Part shown: positions 34,578 through 43,870 of the stretch, piece by piece
Layout: each line of letters starts with the position of its first letter
How positions within the stretch are numbered: the stretch's first letter is position 1
Assembly: GCA_963666415.2 (NCBI GenBank)
Contig: CAXXPD010000003.1
Location: forward strand, 2,604,001-2,668,000
Direction of reading: 5' to 3'
DNA: 64,000 nt
From: Bin87 sp963666415
Lineage (GTDB): Bacteria; Chloroflexota; Dehalococcoidia; Lucifugimonadales; UBA3495
Program-made: the position numbers and the translations under genes
Notes under the pieces: generated by a model
Seen by the model: the letters and a program-made list of their open reading frames with translations, nothing else
Told to the model about the DNA's origin: nothing
Databases searched by the model: none

Positions 34578-35750
34578 TTATTGCCGGGATGCCGTCCCGT
34601 CCGGGTTGATTACCACACCGGCAATCGGCGCGACCAGTGAGTTGTAGAGCTCTCCGGCCTCGGATTCCGGCCCACCGGCCCGATCGATCCATTTCGGCAG
34701 AACGTCATTGATGGCGGCATCTTTCAATACTGATTGCATTTCCGAGGAAAACTCGTTGTACACCATACCCTCGGCGATGTTCTGGCCAACGGCCTCATTG
34801 TCCCACTCGTAGACGGCTTCCAGGTTGCGTTCTTCGTGTTTGAGGCCCTCTTCGAGCAATATTTGCTGGAGGTCGGGAGGGATTTCTGCCCAGGTTTCCC
34901 CGGTGATGGTGATGAACGTCTGGGCGAACGAACCGGTGAAAGGCCCGGTCAGATAGTCGGTAACCTCGTACCAGCGTTGGCCGTAGCCGGCCGACGCCGC
35001 TGTTACCCCTGCTTCCAGGATGCCACGTTCCAAAGCCGTATACACTTCGGCAAAGGCCATGGTCTGGGGGTCGGCGCCCAACGCGCTAATCAGGTCGCCC
35101 AGCACTGGGCTGTGCACCCTGGTTTTCATTTTCTCGTAGTCGTCGAGGGTGTTGAGGGGGCGTTTGCTGTAGAAATACTGGCTGGGATAGAAGTTGCGGA
35201 ATACAACCTGTCCGCCGCTCTCGCTGGTAACGATGCGGTACAGGTCTTCGCGCACCGCCGCCACCATTTCGAGGTACTGCTCCGGGGAATCGGCCAACCC
35301 CCAGATGTTGGTGATGTTGAAGATCGGGTAGTCGCCGGCAACGAACCCGGAGTAGATTTCGCCGAACTCCACCGTACCGTCGTTGATGAGACGGATCATG
35401 TCGAACCCGCTGATGCCTAACTCGGGATAAGAGCTCAAATTGATTGTAACCTGGCCTTCGGTGCGCTCATCTACGCCCTTGATGAATTCGTCCACCAGCT
35501 GGCAGGGACGCAGGGTGCGATTGACGCAAACGTACTGGAAAGTGAATTCGTAGCCTTCGGATACCAGTTCAGTTTCGCCCGACATCGCCGGTGCGGCGGT
35601 ATCGGCGGTGGGCGCGTCCGTGGGGCTGACCGATGCGGTGGTGGTGGCTGGAACGGCCGTTGGTTCTGCGGGCGGCGGGCTTGACCCACCGCACGCTATT
35701 GAGGCCGCGGCCAGGCAAAGAATCAAAAAAGCAAATACGAAACGTGCCAT
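34578..35750 (-). CDS. TRAP transporter solute-binding protein (DctP-like lipoprotein)
   Basis: The 390-residue product has a signal peptide ending in a lipobox-like AASIACGGSS, a Pro/Thr/Ala-rich linker (~20-70) and a DctP-like core: VEFGEIYSGFVAGDYPIF, FRNFYPSQYFYSKRPLNTLDDYEKMKTRV (partial), FAEVYTALERGILEAG and PPDLQQILLEEG. It should bind an organic acid or related solute outside the cell. ATG 35750 has GAGGTT 7 bases upstream. The DctQ and DctM membrane genes are not in the window, so the transporter partner is elsewhere. A broken paralog lies directly upstream. Confidence 0.85.
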   Translation of the reverse strand: MARFVFAFLILCLAAASIACGGSSPPPAEPTAVPATTTASVSPTDAPTADTAAPAMSGETELVSEGYEFTFQYVCVNRTLRPCQLVDEFIKGVDERTEGQVTINLSSYPELGISGFDMIRLINDGTVEFGEIYSGFVAGDYPIFNITNIWGLADSPEQYLEMVAAVREDLYRIVTSESGGQVVFRNFYPSQYFYSKRPLNTLDDYEKMKTRVHSPVLGDLISALGADPQTMAFAEVYTALERGILEAGVTAASAGYGQRWYEVTDYLTGPFTGSFAQTFITITGETWAEIPPDLQQILLEEGLKHEERNLEAVYEWDNEAVGQNIAEGMVYNEFSSEMQSVLKDAAINDVLPKWIDRAGGPESEAGELYNSLVAPIAGVVINPDGTASRQ

Positions 35751-36134
35751 AATTGAACCTCGCATTGACGAATCGATAACGACGGGCACTTGCCACATTC
35801 ATTGTGGGGCATATTTGGGTAGCCGGGAGTGTATTACCGCACCTATGAGGTGTCAAACCAGGGCAAACGCGTTCAGGCTAAATTGATACCGTTGTTCGGG
35901 CTCCGGCCCTCGCCGGGTTGGCGTTCTTTGGCCGGAGTGGCGAAGGCACAATTCGAAACGCGATTGCCGCGCCCGTCAAACGTCGCAACGATATTGACGC
36001 CCAAACATGCCAGCTTCCGGTGGGCAGCATTCCGACACGGCTCGGTTGGGGACTGCGTCTTTTACGGACCTGCGCCGGGGGCGTTAACGAGAAGGTCGTA
36101 GTGCCCGCCAACAGGCGACGAGTCTCGCGTTCGC
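35751..36134. other. gene-free stretch between TRAP-binding gene and its broken paralog
   Basis: No supported gene is present; short frames on both strands lack family features. It should contain the promoter of the 34578-35750 gene, but I see no clear -35/-10 pair. Confidence 0.4.
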
Positions 36135-37256
36135 TTAGAACTCCTCGGCGGTTCCGTCGGGCAAGATGCGAACGTTGCCGATGGGGAATTTTTTCCGTTG
36201 AAGAGTTTGGCGGCCTTGGAGTCCGGGCCGCCGGCACGCTTCACGCATTGGGGGATGACCTGGTTAATGCCGGCATCTCTGAGCGCACGTTTCATTTCCG
36301 GGGAGAACTCCTGGTGAATCAATCCGTCGGCTACGTTCTCGTCGATGGCCTTTCGCTCCCATTCCCCAACGGCGTAGGCGAGCAGTTCGCGGTCGTGTCG
36401 TTCCGACTCTTCAAGGAAAATGTGCTGAATGTCCGGGGGCAGGGTGTCCCAGCGTTCCTGGTTGATGACAACCGAGGTGTTGCCCAGGGAGATGATGGGA
36501 CCGACCAGGTAATCGGTAACTTCGTACCAGCGCTGTCCGTTGCCGGCCAGACCCTCGGTCACGGAGGCATCCAGAATACCGCGCTCCAGTGCGGCATAGA
36601 CCTCGGCAAAGGGAATGAATTGACCTTCGCCGCCCAGGGATTGCACCAGGTCCCCCAAACACCGTGCTGTGGTGGCGAATCCGCAACCCCTTGAAGTCGG
36701 ATACCTGCTGCACCGATTTCTTGGAGAAAATGTAGTTGTGGGCATAGTAGTTGAAGTGCAGGAGCTTATCTCCGGAAGCCTCCTCTACAAACCCAATCAC
36801 TTCATCGCGAACGGCGTTGATCGCCTCCAGGTGCGTTGCGGTATCATCGAACAGTCCCCAGAGGTTCGTAACGTCGACGATGGGGTGATCCCCGCCGACA
36901 TAGCCGCTGTATAACTCGCCGAACTCCAGCGTGCGGTCACCGATGAGCCGCAACGTGTCCTGCCCGGCCAAATCCAGTTCCGCAAACGATGTCATCTGGA
37001 TTTCTACACGGCCATTGGTGCGCTCTGCTATGCGCCTGGAGTACTCGGCCATGTAATCGAACGTCGGAAAGGTGCGGGTGATGTTGGCATATTGGATAAC
37101 GATAATATCTTCGGGCGCGACGCTGGAAGATGCGCTTTCGCCCTGAGATTGGGAGGTCGGGTTGGCCGGTTCTGCTGCCTGGCTTGAGCCGCCACAAGCC
37201 ACAATGGCGACGACCAGGGCGATTATCGTACCAGCTTGGACTAACAGGCGCTTGAT
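36135..37256 (-). pseudogene. broken TRAP solute-binding protein (start lesion and two frameshifts)
   Basis: It is a paralog of the 34578-35750 gene. The expected signal peptide start reads ATC AAG CGC CTG instead of ATG AAG CGC (I-K-R-L-L-V-Q...), and the lipobox VAIVACGGSS is intact. A GGGGG run near 36656 has one G too many: after STVFG the frame should continue as DLVQSLGGEG. Near 36185 an A-run is one A short: NGK should continue KFPIGNVRILPDGTAEEF and stop at 36137-36135. Both indels are in homopolymers, so sequencing error is an alternative, but the lost start codon supports real decay. Confidence 0.75.
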
Positions 37257-37469
37257 TCCACCTCCGTCTCGATAGCAGAAATGGGCTAATACTCTATATT
37301 GTTTCCATATTGCTATTGATTACGTATCAGTTAGCCGAGTTTATAATCGGAAATGGTTCATGTCACAGCATTTAGAGCGGGAAAACCCATACCAATGCAG
37401 CTAAATAATTACGGCACGAAATCAGCCTCATCGTCGCCGCAGCCTTATCGTCGCCGTAGAGAGGGCAAC

Positions 37470-37495
37470 AAAAAACGGCCCCGCCGGGGGCCGTT
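37470..37495 (-). terminator. rho-independent terminator after tRNA-Asp
   Basis: On the - strand AACGGCCCCC / GGGGCCGTT forms a stem with a short GGC-type loop followed by TTTTTTG (forward A-run 37470-37475). It lies about 45 bases downstream of tRNA-Asp and would end its transcript. Confidence 0.7.
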
Positions 37496-37539
37496 ACGCG
37501 GATTAGGTTAGGGTGTTTGGGGAATGGTAAGGGATATGG

Positions 37540-37612
37540 CGACCCCGATCGGATTCGAACCGACGATCTCTGCCTTGACAGGGCAGTATGTTAACCGCTA
37601 CACCACGGGGCC
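37540..37612 (-). tRNA. tRNA-Asp (anticodon GTC)
   Basis: On the - strand the acceptor GGCCCCG pairs with CGGGGTC. The anticodon stem CTGCC/GGCAG has loop CTGTCAA (GTC), and the T-arm carries GTTCGAATC. The discriminator is G. CCA is not encoded. Confidence 0.95.
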
Positions 37613-37782
37613 GATTTGCAGCGCAACCCAGAGGTTGTGCGCATTCAATTCTATGGTGAATAGGCGATTTCTGTCAAACGCCCGCGGTTTCGAACGCTGG
37701 CGCGGGCCGGGTTTTACGGCTGACGCCAATCCTGTATAGTTGGTGCAATCAATGACCGAGCCCGATGGGCCTGGAGTTGGCG

Positions 37783-39033
37783 ATGTCCACGCCTTTGGAA
37801 ACCACCCCCGGACTGCAACCGCTGCCTTTGCAAGGGTTGCGCGTGCTGGATGCTACGCATATTGTGGCTGGGCCCTATTGCGCCATGATTCTGGCCGATA
37901 TGGGCGCTGAAGTCATCAAGCTCGAACGACCTGGCGTCGGCGACCGGGCCCGGCTGAACGACCCATGGGTTGATGGGCCCGACGGCGGCCAGGTCAGCGC
38001 GCGCTATCTGGGGGTGAACCGCAACAAGAAGAGTGTGGCGCTGGACTTGCGCGACCCGGTAGCCAAGCGGGCCTTCACCAACCTGGTGGCAGTCTCGGAC
38101 GTGCTGCTGGACAACTGGGGTCCCGGCGCCATGGAGCGGTTGGGGTTCGGCTACGATCGGCTGGCTGAAATCAACCCGGGCATTATCTACGCCAGCATTA
38201 CCGGATACGGCGATAGCGACGGGTTGCGGGGACCATACTCCAACTGGCCGGCCAACAATCCCTGCGTGCAGGGTATGGGCGGCTGGATGGCGATGACCGG
38301 AGCGCCGGAGAGCGGCCCGCAGATGGTGGGCGACAACGTTGGCGATTCGGTGCCGGGCGTCTGGACGGCGCTGGGGGTGATGCTGGCGCTGGAATCCCGA
38401 CGCAACACCGGCTTGGGTCAGCACGTCGATATGGCGATGTACGATTGCATGGTGGCCCACACCACCAGCAGTATGCCGCTGTATCAATCTACCGGGCAAG
38501 TTACGACCACGGCTCGGGAGAATATGTTCTCGGCGCAACTGGCGCTGCGTGCCTCGGATGGCTACGTCGTGCTGGCCGGGGCGGGCGATGCCGACGACAA
38601 GTGGCGGGCGATGTGGAATCTCGCCGGCCGCCCGGAGTTGGCCGACGACCCGCGCTATCTGGGTCGCGGTGTTACCGGGCAGTTCTACTTGAGCGACATC
38701 GTGCCGGCCATCGAAGAATGGTCGCAACACATACCCAAACGGGAGCTTAACCAGCAGCTGCTGGACTGCGGCTTCTCCATGGGCATCGTGCAGGATGCCG
38801 CCGACCTGGACGGCTGCGAGCATCTGGCGGTGCGCAACATGTTCATCGACAGCGGGGATACTTACGGGCGCCCGTTCCGCACGGTCAACACGCCGGTCCA
38901 ACTGACTGGATGTGTCGACACGCCGGCCAATCCGCCGCCGACGTTGGGTCAACACAATCGCGACGTGCTGTGTTCCATCGGCGGCCTCACTGACGAAGAG
39001 ATGGACCGGCTGGTTGCCGAAGGGAAAGCCTAG
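37783..39033 (+). CDS. class III CoA-transferase (CaiB/BaiF family)
   Basis: The 416-residue product has the family start PLQGLRVLDATHIVAGPYCAM, ADMGAEVIKLERPGVGD, the RNKKSVALDLRD segment and the DNWGPGAMERLGFGYD motif. LGQHVDMAMYD carries the likely catalytic Asp. These enzymes move CoA between organic acids in catabolism. I prefer ATG 37783 (GGAG about 8 bases upstream) over ATG 37765. The acyl substrate cannot be told from the sequence. It is followed by hisS. Confidence 0.88.
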   Translation: MSTPLETTPGLQPLPLQGLRVLDATHIVAGPYCAMILADMGAEVIKLERPGVGDRARLNDPWVDGPDGGQVSARYLGVNRNKKSVALDLRDPVAKRAFTNLVAVSDVLLDNWGPGAMERLGFGYDRLAEINPGIIYASITGYGDSDGLRGPYSNWPANNPCVQGMGGWMAMTGAPESGPQMVGDNVGDSVPGVWTALGVMLALESRRNTGLGQHVDMAMYDCMVAHTTSSMPLYQSTGQVTTTARENMFSAQLALRASDGYVVLAGAGDADDKWRAMWNLAGRPELADDPRYLGRGVTGQFYLSDIVPAIEEWSQHIPKRELNQQLLDCGFSMGIVQDAADLDGCEHLAVRNMFIDSGDTYGRPFRTVNTPVQLTGCVDTPANPPPTLGQHNRDVLCSIGGLTDEEMDRLVAEGKA

Positions 39034-39099
39034 CCAGTGCTGGTCAGGCTCGTGATTTCGGCTTCCAGCACTACTTCATTGCAGAGGTAACGACTGCGT

Positions 39100-40359
39100 A
39101 TGCCCACTTTTCAGGCTCCTCGAGGCACCACCGACCGTCTGCCGGCGGAGCAAAAATACTGGCGTTACATCGAGGGCAAGGCCGTCGACGTGGCCCGTCG
39201 GTTCGGGTACGGCCGCATCGACAGCCCCATGTTTGAGGACGCGGGACTGTTTGTGCGCGGCGTGGGCGAAGGCACGGACATTGTCGACAAGGAGATGTAC
39301 ATCTTCGAGGATAGGGGCGGCGACCAGCTCACACTGCGCGCCGAGGGAACGGCTCCGGTGTGCCGGGCCTATCTGGAGCATGGGATGCACAACCAGGCAC
39401 AACCGGTGCGGCTGTATTACCTGTGCCCGGTGTTCCGCTACGAGCGTCCGCAGGCCGGCCGGTTTCGCCAGCACCACCAGTTCGGCGTAGAGGCCATCGG
39501 CGACGGTGATCCGTCGGTCGACGCCGAGGTGATCGAACTCGCGTGGACGCTGATGCACGACATCGGTTTGAGCGACATTACCCTCCTGACCAACAGCATC
39601 GGGGATGAAAACTGCCGGCCCGAATTTATTGCGGCGCTGAAGTCTTACTACGAGAAATCGAGCGGACACCTTTGCCAGGATTGCCGAGCCCGTCTGCAGC
39701 GCAATCCGCTTCGACTGCTGGATTGCAAGGTGGAGACCTGCCGGGCGTTGGGTGAGGAAGCTCCCAAATCGGTGGAATGTCTCTGCGCCGATTGCCAGAC
39801 CCACTGGGATCGGGTGCAGTCGTACCTGGCTGCAATCGGCGTGCCCAATCAGGTTGACCACCGGCTGGTGCGCGGCCTGGATTACTACACCCGGACGGTG
39901 TTCGAAATCCAGCCGGCGGTGGCGGGCGCGCAATCCACCATCTGCGGTGGCGGGCGATACGACGCTCTGATCGAACAGCTGGGAGGCCGGCCGACGCCCG
40001 GCATCGGATTCGGCAGCGGCATCGAGCGGCTCACCCTGAATTTGCAGCGGGCTGAGTATCCGGTGCCGGAAGAGCCGGCCCCGCGCTACCTGATCGCCAC
40101 CATCGGTGAGACGGCCCGCATGTCCGGGGTCGCGTTGGCCAACCGACTGCGAGGTGTTGGCGTGGGTGCGATCCTGGCCAACGGCGGGCGGGCGTTACGT
40201 GGACAGATGCGCCAGGCCAGCGCGCTGGGCGTGGACGCGGTGCTGATTCTGGGCGATGACGAAGTGCGCGACGGAACGGTCGCGGTGCGCAACATGGCCA
40301 CCTCCAGTCAGGAAGTCGTTGCGTTGGATGCCTTCGTGGAGAGTGCATCCGGGGATTGA
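39100..40359 (+). CDS. hisS: histidyl-tRNA synthetase
   Basis: The 419-residue class II synthetase shows the start FQAPRGTTDRLPAEQ, motif 1-2 regions with LRAEGTAPVCRAYLEH and VFRYERPQAGRFRQHHQFG, and the histidine-specific GLDYYTRTVFEI. Motif 3 is PGIGFGSGIERL, followed by the C-terminal anticodon-binding domain. A zinc-like CQDC..CKVETC..CADC insertion near 190-235 is unusual but occurs in some bacterial HisRS. A terminator follows. Confidence 0.95.
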   Translation: MPTFQAPRGTTDRLPAEQKYWRYIEGKAVDVARRFGYGRIDSPMFEDAGLFVRGVGEGTDIVDKEMYIFEDRGGDQLTLRAEGTAPVCRAYLEHGMHNQAQPVRLYYLCPVFRYERPQAGRFRQHHQFGVEAIGDGDPSVDAEVIELAWTLMHDIGLSDITLLTNSIGDENCRPEFIAALKSYYEKSSGHLCQDCRARLQRNPLRLLDCKVETCRALGEEAPKSVECLCADCQTHWDRVQSYLAAIGVPNQVDHRLVRGLDYYTRTVFEIQPAVAGAQSTICGGGRYDALIEQLGGRPTPGIGFGSGIERLTLNLQRAEYPVPEEPAPRYLIATIGETARMSGVALANRLRGVGVGAILANGGRALRGQMRQASALGVDAVLILGDDEVRDGTVAVRNMATSSQEVVALDAFVESASGD

Positions 40360-40386
40360 ACGCCCCGGCAAGAATGCCACGGATTG

Positions 40387-40411
40387 AGCCGGCCTTCGCG
40401 TCGGCTTTTTT
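40387..40411 (+). terminator. rho-independent terminator after hisS
   Basis: AGCCGGC (40387-40393) pairs with GTCGGCT (40100+300 to 40406 region, one G-T wobble) over loop CTTCGC, followed by TTTTTT (40406-40411). It is 28 bases beyond the hisS stop. Confidence 0.8.
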
Positions 40412-40540
40412 GTTGCTCAGCGCATGAATATTGGTCGAATTAAAAAATAGTGACCGGTGCGCCGTTGACGGTTGGGAACAGCATAATAGAACATATGTGC
40501 ATCACGCGGGCGACCTACCGGACGCCAACAGGAGCACACC

Positions 40541-40846
40541 ATGAAAGCCAATATCAACAGCGTATTTTCAGCAACCACAGCGGTAACCACGGTTCCCATC
40601 CCGGCCGGGGGGCGCCGAATTTATTATCGTGGGTACCTGATTCACGCCGAGATACCGTCCATTTGCTACGTAATCTACGGGCGTAATTCTTTGCAGCAGC
40701 TGACCGAACTGGGCACCGTGCGCAGTTTCATGGACGCCATGCCTTGGGTGGACCGGCACCTCAACGAGATGCGGGAGTTGAAGTCGCTGGTTCCAGGATT
40801 TTCTCCGCTGGATAACGCCACCGCACCACGCCGCCTCGCCGCCTGA
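40541..40846 (+). CDS. small hypothetical protein
   Basis: A 101-residue protein that I do not recognise. The middle reads GRRIYYRGYLIHAEIPSICYVIYG, a likely beta hairpin, followed by an amphipathic helix with VRSFMDAMPWVDRHLNEMRELK. The start ATG 40541 has CAGGAG 7 bases upstream, which supports a real gene. It stands alone between the hisS terminator and the cyclase gene. Confidence 0.5.
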   Translation: MKANINSVFSATTAVTTVPIPAGGRRIYYRGYLIHAEIPSICYVIYGRNSLQQLTELGTVRSFMDAMPWVDRHLNEMRELKSLVPGFSPLDNATAPRRLAA

Positions 40847-40938
40847 CGTGGCCGTAAGCAGTCCAGACTGCCGCTCCGTCGGGACGCCCTCCACTGGAAC
40901 TGCTCGCCGGCCTGTTGCCGTTGTGCAAGAATGTTGCC

Positions 40939-41655
40939 ATGCAGCCGCCGGAGAACACCATCAGCTACCGCCGGTTGGTGGATTTGAGCCATCCGATACG
41001 CCCCGGGATACCCCAGTGGCCCGGCGACCCTGCCGTGCGTTTCGATACGGTGGCGAAGTTGGACCAACAGGGTTATTTCCTGCGCAGTTTCAGCATGGGA
41101 GAGCACACCGGGACGCATCTGTCATCGCCAGCCGCCTACTACGCGGACGGTGCCGGGCCCGAAGCTCTGCCGGCCGCGTCATTATTGGCGCCGGCGGTGG
41201 TGATAGATGTCAGCCGCCAATCAACCGCCGATCCGGATTATGCCTTGAGCGTGGCAGACATTGCCGAATGGGAGCAACGGCACGAGACGATTGCTCCCGG
41301 AGTCGCGGTGCTGCTGTTCACTGGCTGGCAACGGTTCTGGGGGCATCCTGAGCGATTTATCAACCTGGATGCACATGGCGTCATGCACACGCCGGGTTTC
41401 AGCATGGCCGCCGCTCGACTTTTGCTGAATGATCGGAGAGTGCACGGGTTGGCTACCGATGCGCCGGGAATCGACCGGGGCGTCGATGCCGGGTTATCCA
41501 TCAGCCGGCTGGCGCTGTCCCAAGCCAGCCTGGTGCTGGAATGCGTCAACAACCTGGATCAACTCCCTCCCATCGGGACGACCATCTTTGTTGGTCGGCT
41601 CATGCTGTTGGGAGGGAGTGGTTCGCCGGCGGCGGTGTTGGCGTTGGCGCCGTAA
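40939..41655 (+). CDS. cyclase-family protein (kynurenine-formamidase-like)
   Basis: The 238-residue product begins VDLSHPIRPGIPQWPGDP and has the metal-site region EHTGTHLSSPAAYYADG. The usual HxGTHxD...H metal motif lacks its Asp (Ser instead) and the following His. Other landmarks are VLLFTGWQRFW, GLATDAPGIDRG and ECVNNLDQLPPIG. A subgroup of this family is known to vary at the Asp, so activity may be retained with a changed metal site. The start is uncertain: ATG 40939 or TTG 40915. Confidence 0.8.
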   Translation: MQPPENTISYRRLVDLSHPIRPGIPQWPGDPAVRFDTVAKLDQQGYFLRSFSMGEHTGTHLSSPAAYYADGAGPEALPAASLLAPAVVIDVSRQSTADPDYALSVADIAEWEQRHETIAPGVAVLLFTGWQRFWGHPERFINLDAHGVMHTPGFSMAAARLLLNDRRVHGLATDAPGIDRGVDAGLSISRLALSQASLVLECVNNLDQLPPIGTTIFVGRLMLLGGSGSPAAVLALAP

Positions 41656-41697
41656 CTGCACCGGCGAATACGAGAATCAGGTTTGCGACCGACCGTG

Positions 41698-42093
41698 TTA
41701 GAGGGCACCGGCTCCAGCAGCGGCGCACGCTTCGTCTTCTTCGCTGGTTCCACCGCCGACGCCGCACGCGCCGACAACCTCGCCACCCACGATGATGGGA
41801 ACCGCGCCCTGGCCCATTATCATCTCTGCGCCGGAGCGTTGGCGGATGCCAGCCGGGGTGGGCGAATCGGCCCGGGCCTGCAGTTCACCGCTGGGGCGAC
41901 CGAACGCCGATGATGCAACCGCCTTGCCCTGGCATCCGTAAGCGGACGCCCAGATTGCGCCGTCCATGCGCTGCAATCCGATCAGCCGCCCGCCCGCATC
42001 GACGACGGCCACGCTCACCTTGATGTTCAGTTCTCCGGCCTTGGCCAGTGCCGCCGCCATAATTCGGTTGGTGTCCGCTAAAGTCAGTGCCAT
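41698..42093 (-). CDS. GlcG/HbpS-type heme-binding-like protein (DUF336)
   Basis: The 131-residue product has the DUF336 layout: LADTNRIMAAALAKAGELN, then KVSVAVVDAGGRLIGLQRMDGA and a final GAVPIIVGGEVVGACGVGGG. Members bind heme or other small molecules, often in catabolic operons. ATG 42093 is preceded by AGGAGG. It is convergent with the cyclase gene, only about 40 bases apart. Confidence 0.85.
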   Translation of the reverse strand: MALTLADTNRIMAAALAKAGELNIKVSVAVVDAGGRLIGLQRMDGAIWASAYGCQGKAVASSAFGRPSGELQARADSPTPAGIRQRSGAEMIMGQGAVPIIVGGEVVGACGVGGGTSEEDEACAAAGAGAL

Positions 42094-42190
42094 TTTCCAT
42101 CCTCCTTGATGCTGCGCTGCGGCCAAACGGCCACACAACATAATATGGCCGGCGGTTGCGGTCGGCAAGTGCGGTCGGAATCCAGGCGAA

Positions 42191-42199
42191 TGCTATACT
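42191..42199 (+). promoter_or_regulatory. candidate extended -10 promoter of hisF
   Basis: TGCTATACT (TGn plus TATACT) lies 37 bases before the hisF start. No -35 is seen, consistent with an extended -10 promoter. Confidence 0.45.
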
Positions 42200-42235
42200 G
42201 AGGCGCGATTTTGCCCACCGCTTTGGAATGATGTT

Positions 42236-43045
42236 TTGTTGACCCGCCGAATCATACCGTGCCTCGACGTGGATGGCGGGCGTGTCGTTAAGGGAACCAG
42301 TTTCGTTAACCTGAGGGATGCCGGCGATCCGGCTGAACTGGCGGCCCGATATGATGCGGAAGGCGGCGACGAGCTGGTCTTCCTCGACATCACTGCCAGC
42401 AGCGACTCCCGGGACACCATGGTCAACGTGGTGCAACGAGTTTCTGAGCAGGTGTTCATCCCACTGACCGTCGGCGGGGGTATCCGCTCCATCGAAGACG
42501 TGCGGCGGATGCTGAACGCCGGGGCCGACAAGGTGTCCATCAACACGGCGGCCATCAACACCCCGGAGCTGGTAACTCGGGGCGCGGCCCAGTTTGGCAG
42601 CCAGTGTATCGTGGTGGCAATTGACGCTCGCCGCGTGGTTCCAGGGGAAGAGCATCCGACGCCTGAAGATGCTTCTCTCGCCGTCGACGACGATTCCGGG
42701 TGGCAGGTTTTCACTCACGGCGGGCGCAATCCGACCGGTCTGGATGCGGTCAAGTGGGCGCGCCGCGCCGTTGATCTGGGCTCCGGCGAGATTCTGCTCA
42801 CCAGCATGGACGAAGATGGGCAGCAGAACGGGTATGATCTCGGGTTGACCCGCGCCATCTCGCAGTCCGTGTCGGTGCCGGTAATCGCCAGCGGCGGGGC
42901 TGGCACCCTGGAGCATCTTTACGATGCTTTTGCCGGGGGCGAGGCCGACGCGGTGCTGGCCGCCAGCATATTCCATTTCGGTACTTACACCATTGCGGAA
43001 GCTAAAAACTACCTGGCCGGCCGCAGCATACCCATGCGAATCTGA
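42236..43045 (+). CDS. hisF: imidazole glycerol phosphate synthase subunit HisF
   Basis: The 269-residue (beta/alpha)8-barrel cyclase has IIPCLDVDGGRVVKG, LVFLDITAS and IPLTVGGGIRSIEDV. GADKVSINTAA, the phosphate loop VIASGGAG and ADAVLAASIFHFG complete the family pattern. It makes imidazole glycerol phosphate and AICAR with ammonia from HisH. The start is TTG 42236 or TTG 42239. hisH is not adjacent; hisIE follows after one gene. Confidence 0.95.
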   Translation: MLTRRIIPCLDVDGGRVVKGTSFVNLRDAGDPAELAARYDAEGGDELVFLDITASSDSRDTMVNVVQRVSEQVFIPLTVGGGIRSIEDVRRMLNAGADKVSINTAAINTPELVTRGAAQFGSQCIVVAIDARRVVPGEEHPTPEDASLAVDDDSGWQVFTHGGRNPTGLDAVKWARRAVDLGSGEILLTSMDEDGQQNGYDLGLTRAISQSVSVPVIASGGAGTLEHLYDAFAGGEADAVLAASIFHFGTYTIAEAKNYLAGRSIPMRI

Positions 43046-43100
43046 TCCCGAATTCGCAGCGCATACCGTACTCGCAATATGTACAGAGGTGGCATCGACG

Positions 43101-43802
43101 ATGAGCGCAATCACTACGGTGATTTTCGACATGTTCAACACGATTGCACAGGATGGCCCGCATCTTTGGGAGCGCACGTTTGACGACATAGTGCGCTCCC
43201 AGCAACTTGACACCACACCGGCGGCGCTTCGTCACGCCTGGAACACCGGCGCCGACAATTTCCGCGACCGACGCATCGAACCGGGGGTGCCCTTCGTCTC
43301 CTACCTGGAGGGCTGGGCGGACGCTTTCGATGGAGCCTTTCGCGATCTGGGTCTGCGCGGGGACGGGCGGGCAGCCTCCCAGAAATCCATCGACGACCTC
43401 GGTCAACGCGAACTGTGGGAAGATTCTCCCGAAGCCTTCAACATAATCTGCCAAAACTGGCGAATGGGGATCGTTTCCAATGCCGATGACGCATACCTGC
43501 ACCCGGTGGTTGCCCGGATTGAAGCTCCGTTTGGGGCGGTAATTTCCTCTGAGGGCGAACAGTGTTACAAGCCTGACGCCCGCATGTTCCGCGCCGCTTG
43601 CCAACGATTGGGTGTCGCTCCCTCCGAATGTGTGTACGTTGGGGATCGTCAGTTGGAAGATGTTATGGGCGCGCACGGTGTCGGCATGGCCGCCGTATGG
43701 ATCAACCGTTCCGGATCCGCCATGGATCCCGCCCTCCCTACGCCCGACGCAGAAATCCGCAACCTGCTGGAGCTGCCGCAGGTGCTGGAACGGCTGGGCT
43801 AA
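43101..43802 (+). CDS. HAD-superfamily hydrolase
   Basis: The 233-residue product starts with the HAD motif I variant VIFDMFNTIA (DxF in place of DxD, as in dehalogenase-like members). It continues with MGIVSNADD (motif II), CYKPDARMF (motif III Lys) and VYVGDRQLEDVMGA (motif IV). It lies between hisF and hisIE, where some bacteria carry histidinol-phosphatase activity on a HAD protein, so HisN-type function is one possibility. That is inference from context only. Confidence 0.8.
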   Translation: MSAITTVIFDMFNTIAQDGPHLWERTFDDIVRSQQLDTTPAALRHAWNTGADNFRDRRIEPGVPFVSYLEGWADAFDGAFRDLGLRGDGRAASQKSIDDLGQRELWEDSPEAFNIICQNWRMGIVSNADDAYLHPVVARIEAPFGAVISSEGEQCYKPDARMFRAACQRLGVAPSECVYVGDRQLEDVMGAHGVGMAAVWINRSGSAMDPALPTPDAEIRNLLELPQVLERLG

Positions 43803-43870
43803 CCCGCCAGAGGCCAAACCCGGCCAATGTCGGCCCTAAACTCGGCCAATATAGGCCAAGGAGCGCTCTT

